Below the pieces are notes generated by a model that made no database searches, had not been told where the DNA came from, and was given only the letters and a program-made list of their open reading frames with translations. Positions 54,802-61,084 of a stretch of DNA of 64,000 nt are shown piece by piece. How positions within the stretch are numbered: position 1 is the stretch's first letter; each line of letters opens with the position of its first letter. A program made the position numbers and the translations under genes. This DNA comes from CAYRNY01 sp964425755 (lineage in GTDB: Bacteria; Chloroflexota; Anaerolineae; Aggregatilineales; Aggregatilineaceae): contig CAYRNY010000014.1 of assembly GCA_964425755.1 (NCBI GenBank), positions 1 to 64,000 of the forward strand, in the 5' to 3' direction.

Positions 54802-54839
54802 TAAAAATGCCCTGACAGCGGCACCACCGCCAGAGCGCG
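54802..54839 (-). terminator. Terminator after cpaF
   Basis: On the minus strand an imperfect GC-rich hairpin (core GCGG/CCGC, outer pairs with small bulges) is followed by TTTTTAT, just after the stop at 54862. Confidence 0.5.
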
Positions 54840-54861
54840 ATATTTGCATGGTAGGGGATGC

Positions 54862-56301
54862 TCAGCCGTTGCTGAACTTCCGGCCCGCACCGAAGATACG
54901 CCCGCTGAGCTTGAATCCGGCCTGTTCCAGTTGGTCCATGAAGCTGGGCCGGAATCCGGTGGCGTTGAGCGTGCCGCCCCCGGCATGGCTTGGCCCTGTG
55001 CCCACCTGGTCGGGAGTCTGATAGACGAAGATATCCTGCATCGTGACGCGGTCGCCTTCCATTCCCTGGACTTCTGTCACCTGGATGATCTTGCGGCTGC
55101 CGTCCTTGAGACGTGCTTGTTGCACGATCAGGTGGACGGCACTGGCAATTTGCCGGCGGATCACGTCAACGGGCAAGTCCATGCCGGCCATTAGTGCCAG
55201 CGTCTCCAGCCGTGCGATCGCGTCGCGCGGGCTGTTCGCGTGGACCGTCGTCAGCGAGCCATCATGCCCGGTGTTCATCGCTTGCAACATGTCGAGCGCC
55301 TCGCCCGACCGGCATTCGCCCACAACGACACGGTCCGGGCGCATACGCAGGCTGCCTTTGACCAGGTCGCGGATCGCGAGGCTCCCCTCGGTCGTGCCGG
55401 GCATCGGCGGGCAGGTTTCCAGGCGGACGACATGGCGCTGGTCAAGCTGGAGTTCTGCCGAGTCTTCGATGGTGACGATGCGCTCGTCTTCGGGGATGAA
55501 CGACGACAGGACATTAAGCAACGTCGTTTTGCCGGACCCCGTGCCGCCAGAGACCACAATGTTTAGCCGTGCGACCACACACGCCTGTAGAAATTCAGCG
55601 GTCTCCTCGGTAAATGATTCCCACTCAATGAGCCGTTCGACGGTCAGGCGTGTTTCAGGAAATTTGCGGATCGTGATCGTCGGTCCGTTCAGTGCAGCGG
55701 GGGGAATGATGATATGCACGCGCGAACCATCAGGCAAACGGGCATCGACCATCGGGTTACGGCGGTTGAGATCACGTTGCAGCGGGCGCACGATGCGCTG
55801 CGCGGTCCAGTAGATGTGGTCTTCGTCGTCGAAGGTGTATTCCGTTTCGATCAGCTTGCCCCGGAATTCGGAGAAGATCATATCCGGTCCGTTAACCATG
55901 ATCTCGGAGTACCCCTTGTTCTGCACCAGCGGTTCAATCGCGCCGAATCCAAGCAGGTCATTGATCAGGGCCTGCTCCAGTTCCGTTTGCTCTGCCGCGG
56001 TCAACTGGACGCGCCCGCGCTCAAGGACAATTTTCAGACGGTCGCGCACGATCTGTTGGTGTTCAGGGTTGGTGCTTTCCATCTGGTCGAGTTCGTCGGG
56101 TGTGGAAAGCAGCTTGGGGCGAAGCTGCTTGCGCAATGCCGCTACGCGCGGTGTTGTGCGGCGCTTTTGAGATGCGGACGCCTCGCGTTTGGGGCGCGGT
56201 TGAGGCGATAATGCCTCCAGTTTGCTTGTTTTACCGCCAGATTGCGATGATCCGTCCGGTGGTGGTGTGGTGCGGCTCAGGCGAGAAAGACGTGATCCCA
56301 T
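54862..56301 (-). CDS. cpaF: CpaF/TadA-type secretion ATPase
   Basis: This 479-residue protein is an ATPase of the type II/IV secretion superfamily, CpaF/TadA group. Walker A is SGGTGSGKTTLLN (Lys258), the Asp box is VTIEDSAELQLD, the conserved RHVVRLETCPP and RMRPDRVVVGECRSGEALDML follow, and the His-box region is NTGHDGSLTTVHANSPRDA. An N-terminal all-helical domain precedes the core. CpaF powers tight-adherence pili, usually next to tadB, tadC and the pilin. None of these is in the window, so it may be an orphan or the partners are elsewhere. I place the start at 56301, where AGGATAAC precedes ATG; an upstream extension has no family character. Confidence 0.92.
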   Translation of the reverse strand: MGSRLSRLSRTTPPPDGSSQSGGKTSKLEALSPQPRPKREASASQKRRTTPRVAALRKQLRPKLLSTPDELDQMESTNPEHQQIVRDRLKIVLERGRVQLTAAEQTELEQALINDLLGFGAIEPLVQNKGYSEIMVNGPDMIFSEFRGKLIETEYTFDDEDHIYWTAQRIVRPLQRDLNRRNPMVDARLPDGSRVHIIIPPAALNGPTITIRKFPETRLTVERLIEWESFTEETAEFLQACVVARLNIVVSGGTGSGKTTLLNVLSSFIPEDERIVTIEDSAELQLDQRHVVRLETCPPMPGTTEGSLAIRDLVKGSLRMRPDRVVVGECRSGEALDMLQAMNTGHDGSLTTVHANSPRDAIARLETLALMAGMDLPVDVIRRQIASAVHLIVQQARLKDGSRKIIQVTEVQGMEGDRVTMQDIFVYQTPDQVGTGPSHAGGGTLNATGFRPSFMDQLEQAGFKLSGRIFGAGRKFSNG

Positions 56302-56647
56302 GGTTGTTATCCTGTCATTGTGTATCACAAGTGCGGGCTGGGTGGACTGTAGTTGGGTCGGCTGATGCCAAAGAATTGTTTTAAAATGTGGCCCGCATAA
56401 GTTTAGCATTGTTGTCGAGGACAAGCAATTGATCTGCAACCAACTGTTATGGGTGGGGTGAAGTGCAGGGAAAATTGAGGGTGGAAAAACGCCGAAAAAC
56501 CTTTATGATATAACTATCGAGAGTGATAGTGCTCCGGATCAAAGCGGGGACTGGCCGGCGTCGTTCGTGAGAGCACACGTAATTCCTTGCGGTAGTTTGT
56601 GTGATGCATACCGCCCGCGGCCATATGCAAATGCGCGCGTATTCTTA

Positions 56648-56675
56648 TTGACAAATTCCCTATCCGTGATAAACT
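56648..56675 (+). promoter_or_regulatory. Promoter for rpoB
   Basis: A perfect TTGACA (56648-56653) and TAAACT (56670-56675) are 16 bp apart, giving an rpoB leader of roughly 145 nt. Confidence 0.55.
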
Positions 56676-56742
56676 ATAAGTTCTTGTACCCCAATTGTCT
56701 GGACAAAGTGTTTGACCTCTACAAACAGTCGCATCAAACCGG

Positions 56743-56775
56743 TTGAAGCTAACAGCCCTATGCGTTCAGCTTCAA
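56743..56775 (+). other. Hairpin in the rpoB leader
   Basis: An 8-bp TTGAAGCT/AGCTTCAA stem (56743-56750 with 56768-56775) with a 17-base loop is followed by a short T run. It may be an attenuator or an RNA regulatory element. Confidence 0.4.
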
Positions 56776-56828
56776 AATTTTCCTGTCTGGTGGTGGTGTT
56801 TGCCGAAAGTGTCCTCGAGGAGTAATGA

Positions 56829-59800
56829 ATGCAGCGGCGGCTAGATGACAAGAACTATGCACGCACGGTTGATGTGCAGGCTTTGCCCTCACTCATTGAG
56901 ATTCAGCTTGAGTCGTTCCAGCGATTCTACAGCGAAGGACTGAACGAACTATTCGATGAAATCAGTCCCATTGAAAGCTTCAATGGGAACCTGCGTCTTT
57001 ACTTCCCCGGTAATACGCCAGAGGCGGAAGAATTCGGACTGTACTATTGGTTTGACGAGCCGAAGTACCCGGAGGAGATCTGCCTGGAGCGCGATATCAC
57101 ATACGCCGCCCCGTTGTATGTGAAGGTGGCGCTGGTTAACCGCGCGGCGGGCGACGAGGTCGTAATTTCCGATATCTTTATGGGCGATTTTCCCCTGATG
57201 ACCGAAAAGGGGACGTTCATCATCAACGGTACGGAGCGCGTCGTTGTCAGCCAGTTGATCCGTTCACCGGGTGTGTATTTTGCCGCTGAAGAAGACCGGA
57301 CGACAGGGCGGCGGCTCTCGACGGCCAAGATGATCCCCGATCGTGGCGCGTGGATGGAGTTCGAGACGCGCAAGAGCGATTACCTGGCGATCAAGTTCAA
57401 TCGCAAGCGCACGATTCCGGTGACGATCCTGTTGCGTGCGCTCGCAGCGGTTCGTGACGGCTTCGACGCACACTCGCCGATCCAGGAGGGGACGGACGAG
57501 GAGCTGCTGGCGCTGTATGCGAACGTGGACAACAACCCCGATCACCAGTATATGGAAGGCACGATCCGCATGGAACCGGAGTGGGATTTGCGCGACGGGC
57601 TGACCGTTGCGGAAGCGGCGCTCCTGGAATTCTATAAACGGATGCGCCCTGGGGATCCGCCTACGCTGGACAATGCGCGTGATTACCTGGAAAGCCAACT
57701 GTTCGACCAGCGGCGCTACGACCTGGAGCGCGTTGGGCGCTACAAGCTCAACCAGCGCTTGCGGATCGACGACGTGGTGCCGCGCGAGCATCGCACGATC
57801 ACGAAGTTCGATCTGGTCAAACTGATCGAGCGCATGATCATGATCAACAACGGGCTGGAAGAGCCTGATGATATCGACCACCTGGGCAACCGCCGCGTGA
57901 AGACGGTCGGTGAGTTGATCCAGAACTCGCTGCGCATTGGTCTGCGCCGCATGGAACGCGTGGTCCGCGAGCGTATGTCGATTCGCGAGACGGACAGCCT
58001 CACGCCGATGACACTGATCAATATCCGCCCGGTGGTGGCGTCTGTACGCGAGTTCTTCGGCTCTAGCCAGCTCTCGCAGTTTATGGACCAGACCAATCCC
58101 CTGTCCGAACTGACGCACAAGCGGACGCTGTCGGCGTTAGGGCCGGGCGGGCTGCGGCGCGAGCGTGCGGGCTTTGATGTGCGCGACGTGCATCACAGCC
58201 ACTACGGGCGCATTTGCCCGATCGAGACGCCTGAAGGCCCGAATATCGGCCTGATCGGGCGTTTGGCGAGCTACGGTCGCGTGAATGAGTACGGTTTCAT
58301 CGAAACGCCGTACCGCAAGGTCTATCGCGAGCTTGCCGTTGACGATGAGCGTTTGCTGGGCTGCGAGCTACGCGCTGAGATAGTGGATGAAGAATCGGGC
58401 GAGGCGATCCCGGCGGGCACAATCATCGATGAGGATGTGCGCGAACGCCTGGCTGCGATGGGCCAGCACATCATTCCGATCCGGCCATTTGTTGGGGAAG
58501 AAACGGTCTATCTCTCGGCGGATGATGAAGACTTCTACGTCATCGCGCAGGCGAATGCACCGCTGGATGAACGAAAGCAATTCGTCAACGATCAAGTGTC
58601 GGCGCGGCATCACCAGCGCTTCCTGGTGGTAAACCGGGATCGCGTTGATTACATGGACATTGCCCCGCGCCAGATCGTCGGTATCTCGGCAGCGCTGATC
58701 CCCTTCCTGGAGCATGACGACGCGAACCGTGCTTTGATGGGGTCGAACATGCAGCGCCAAGCCGTGCCGTTGCTCAAGCCGGATGTGCCGATCTGCAGCA
58801 CCGGTGTCGAGCGCCAGGCGGCGTATGATTCCGGGCAGGTGCTGGTTGCCGATGAGGATGGCGAAGTCCTCTCGGTACAGGGCGACCGCATCTGGGTGTT
58901 GGTGCACGACGAAGAAGCGCGTGCGCGCTACGTGAACCAGGAAGATGGCGTTCCGGACGGCGTGCACGAGTACCGGTTGCGAAAATACAATCGCTCGAAC
59001 CAGTCGACGTGCATCGACCAGCGCCCGGTTGTGAACAAGGGCCAGATGATCCGGCGTGGTGATGTGATCGCGGACAGTTCCTCAACGGTTTACGGCCAGT
59101 TGGCCCTGGGACATGACGTGTTGTGCGCGTTCCTGTCCTGGGAGGGTGGCAACTACGAGGACGCTTTGCTCATCAGCGAGGCGCTGGTCCGCGACGACAA
59201 GTTTACGTCGATCCACATCGAGAAGCACGAAGTCGAAGCGCGCGATACCAAGCTCGGCCCGGAAGAGATCACCTACGACATTCCGAACGTTGGCGAAGAT
59301 GCGCTCAAAGACCTCGATGAACACGGCATCATCCGCATCGGCGCGGAGGTCGGCCCGAATGATATTCTGGTCGGTAAGATCACGCCGAAGGGTGAAAAGG
59401 AACTCAGCCCGGAGGAAAAACTACTGCGTGCGATCTTTGGTGAAAAGGCGCGCGAAGTGAAGGATTCATCGTTGCGATTGCCGCACGGTGAAAAGGGCAA
59501 AGTCGTCGATGTCAAAATCTTCACCCGCGAAGAGCACCGCGATCTGCCCGCGGGCGTCGACCAGATGGTGCGGGTTAGTGTAGCGCAGAAACGCAAGCTG
59601 ACGCAGGGCGATAAGATGGCAGGCCGCCACGGTAATAAGGGCGTGATCTCGAAGGTCGTGCCGATCGAAGACATGCCATTCCTCGAAGACGGTACGCCGG
59701 TGGAAATCATCTTGAATCCGCTTGGTGTGCCAGGACGTATGAACATCGGCCAGGTGCTGGAGACGCATCTTGGCTGGGCGGCTGACCGTCTGGGGTTCCG

Positions 59801-60797
59801 CGCGATCACGCCGGTGTTCGACGGCGCAGAAGAGGAAGAGATCGAGGCGGAGCTGGGACGCGCGTGGATGATCGACCGTGCCTGGGAGGACATCACCGAG
59901 CGGGCGTGGCAGTGGCTCGAGGACGAAGGATACGATACCGAGTATCTGGAAGACGATGACGAAGCGCGCCGCCTTTACATCGATCATTGGCTGGGTGAGA
60001 CTGGCCTGTACGACGCCGAGCGCCTGGCGCTGGAATACGTCTATGCGCGCCGGGTAGTGGTGGCGGAATGGTTGCGTGAGAAGGGTTATGATCCGGAGGA
60101 AATCCTGGCCTTCCCGGATATGATGATCAGTCTCGATGAGCGCGATCGATGCGACACTTACGCGCGCATCGCGGCACTTGAACTGTGGATCGAACAGCTC
60201 ACCGGTGAGATGCCTGAACCCGGCTTGTCGGAAGAGGAGTTGCGCAAGCTGGCGCGTCGTGTCGCGATCAGGTTTGACGAACCGATCCCGATCTATGGCA
60301 AGCAGCGCCTCTTCGATGGCAAGAGCGGCGAACCGTTTGACCAGCCGGTCACAGTCGGGATTATCCACATGCTCAAGCTGGCGCATCTGGTCGAGGACAA
60401 GGTTCACGCGCGGTCAACGGGTCCCTACAGCCTTGTGACGCAGCAACCGCTGGGTGGTAAGGCGCAGTTTGGCGGCCAACGCTTCGGCGAGATGGAGGTG
60501 TGGGCGCTGGAGGCGTATGGGGCAGCGCACACGTTGCAGGAAATGCTCACCGTGAAGTCCGACGATGTGCAAGGGCGTGTGAAGACCTACGAAGCGATCG
60601 TGAAAGGCGACCCGATCGAAGAACCGGGTGTTCCGGCGAGCTTCCGCGTCCTGGTGAAGGAACTCCAGAGTCTCGGTCTGGCAGTGGAAGCGATCACCGA
60701 TACAGGCGAGGTGATCAAGTTCGGCAAGGACGAAGAGAAGTCTCGCCAGCCGAAGATATCGATGGGATTGTTGGGGTTGGCCGGTAACAACCGTTAG
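56829..60797 (+). CDS. rpoB: RNA polymerase beta subunit
   Basis: This 1322-residue protein is the catalytic beta subunit. Standard motifs are all present: GTERVVVSQLIRSPGVYF, the rifampicin-region GSSQLSQFMDQTNPLSELTHKR (412-432, with Asp420, His430 and Ser435 at positions linked to resistance, all wild type), the GRICPIETPEGPNIGL loop, KMAGRHGNKGVIS and a C-terminal VTQQPLGGKAQFGGQRFGEMEVWALEAYGA. Between D998 in PVFDG and D1163 in LFDG there are about 165 residues, compared with about 26 in E. coli, indicating a lineage-specific, acidic, helical insertion of about 140 residues. It is not followed by rpoC, and rplJL is not upstream. GAGGAG precedes the ATG. Confidence 0.98.
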   Translation: MQRRLDDKNYARTVDVQALPSLIEIQLESFQRFYSEGLNELFDEISPIESFNGNLRLYFPGNTPEAEEFGLYYWFDEPKYPEEICLERDITYAAPLYVKVALVNRAAGDEVVISDIFMGDFPLMTEKGTFIINGTERVVVSQLIRSPGVYFAAEEDRTTGRRLSTAKMIPDRGAWMEFETRKSDYLAIKFNRKRTIPVTILLRALAAVRDGFDAHSPIQEGTDEELLALYANVDNNPDHQYMEGTIRMEPEWDLRDGLTVAEAALLEFYKRMRPGDPPTLDNARDYLESQLFDQRRYDLERVGRYKLNQRLRIDDVVPREHRTITKFDLVKLIERMIMINNGLEEPDDIDHLGNRRVKTVGELIQNSLRIGLRRMERVVRERMSIRETDSLTPMTLINIRPVVASVREFFGSSQLSQFMDQTNPLSELTHKRTLSALGPGGLRRERAGFDVRDVHHSHYGRICPIETPEGPNIGLIGRLASYGRVNEYGFIETPYRKVYRELAVDDERLLGCELRAEIVDEESGEAIPAGTIIDEDVRERLAAMGQHIIPIRPFVGEETVYLSADDEDFYVIAQANAPLDERKQFVNDQVSARHHQRFLVVNRDRVDYMDIAPRQIVGISAALIPFLEHDDANRALMGSNMQRQAVPLLKPDVPICSTGVERQAAYDSGQVLVADEDGEVLSVQGDRIWVLVHDEEARARYVNQEDGVPDGVHEYRLRKYNRSNQSTCIDQRPVVNKGQMIRRGDVIADSSSTVYGQLALGHDVLCAFLSWEGGNYEDALLISEALVRDDKFTSIHIEKHEVEARDTKLGPEEITYDIPNVGEDALKDLDEHGIIRIGAEVGPNDILVGKITPKGEKELSPEEKLLRAIFGEKAREVKDSSLRLPHGEKGKVVDVKIFTREEHRDLPAGVDQMVRVSVAQKRKLTQGDKMAGRHGNKGVISKVVPIEDMPFLEDGTPVEIILNPLGVPGRMNIGQVLETHLGWAADRLGFRAITPVFDGAEEEEIEAELGRAWMIDRAWEDITERAWQWLEDEGYDTEYLEDDDEARRLYIDHWLGETGLYDAERLALEYVYARRVVVAEWLREKGYDPEEILAFPDMMISLDERDRCDTYARIAALELWIEQLTGEMPEPGLSEEELRKLARRVAIRFDEPIPIYGKQRLFDGKSGEPFDQPVTVGIIHMLKLAHLVEDKVHARSTGPYSLVTQQPLGGKAQFGGQRFGEMEVWALEAYGAAHTLQEMLTVKSDDVQGRVKTYEAIVKGDPIEEPGVPASFRVLVKELQSLGLAVEAITDTGEVIKFGKDEEKSRQPKISMGLLGLAGNNR

Positions 60798-60826
60798 CGG
60801 CTACCTGCATTCTGCAACCGCAGTCC

Positions 60827-60874
60827 AACGCGAGCAGACGTCCCGTCGTTTGCTCGCGTTTTCTGTTTGCTTTT
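60827..60874 (+). terminator. Intrinsic terminator after rpoB
   Basis: A perfect 10-bp stem (60827-60836 with 60851-60860) is followed by a T-rich tail, 29 bases after the rpoB stop. It shows that rpoB is not co-transcribed with what follows. Confidence 0.88.
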
Positions 60875-60978
60875 GGGTTGGGCGCGTGTTTCTCAAGTTC
60901 GTCTGCGGGAGAAGCGCGGCGACTCGTCATACGTTCTACGGCGGCGCGCGATCGTTTGCGTTGCGTTGGGGACGCGCG

Positions 60979-61007
60979 TTGTAAGGGTAATGTAACGGTT
61001 GTACAAT
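60979..61007 (+). promoter_or_regulatory. Promoter for the Ig-like repeat lipoprotein
   Basis: TTGTAA (60979-60984) and TACAAT (61002-61007) are exactly 17 bp apart, 77 bases before the start at 61085. Confidence 0.6.
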
Positions 61008-61025
61008 TTCAGTTAGACTGAAATT
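61005..61025. promoter_or_regulatory. Perfect 9-bp inverted repeat overlapping the -10 box
   Basis: AATTTCAGT and ACTGAAATT flank a 3-base centre and overlap the end of the -10 box. The position suits an operator for a repressor. As RNA it would form a short hairpin, but no T-tract follows. Confidence 0.55.
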
Positions 61026-61084
61026 AGGCGAAAAACTCTTTTGTAGTTCATGTGCGAGCTAACGCTAACTGGAAGGTGACTACC

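Larger units (their letters stand above)
56302..56828. other. Divergent spacer cpaF-rpoB with rpoB leader
   Basis: This 527-bp region between divergent genes holds an rpoB promoter candidate, a 5-bp-arm palindrome at 56695-56706, an 8-bp leader hairpin and a small inverted repeat (ACTATC/GATAGT at 56513-56530). I see no tRNA, small ORF or other gene in the rest. Confidence 0.5.

Noticed and set aside
56440..56828. tRNA or other stable RNA in the spacer before rpoB
   Set aside because: No cloverleaf or conserved tRNA boxes could be found; only the hairpin and small palindrome stand out.
58056..58150. Rifampicin-resistance alleles in rpoB
   Set aside because: The residues at the positions commonly mutated (Asp420, His430, Ser435 here) are the sensitive type.
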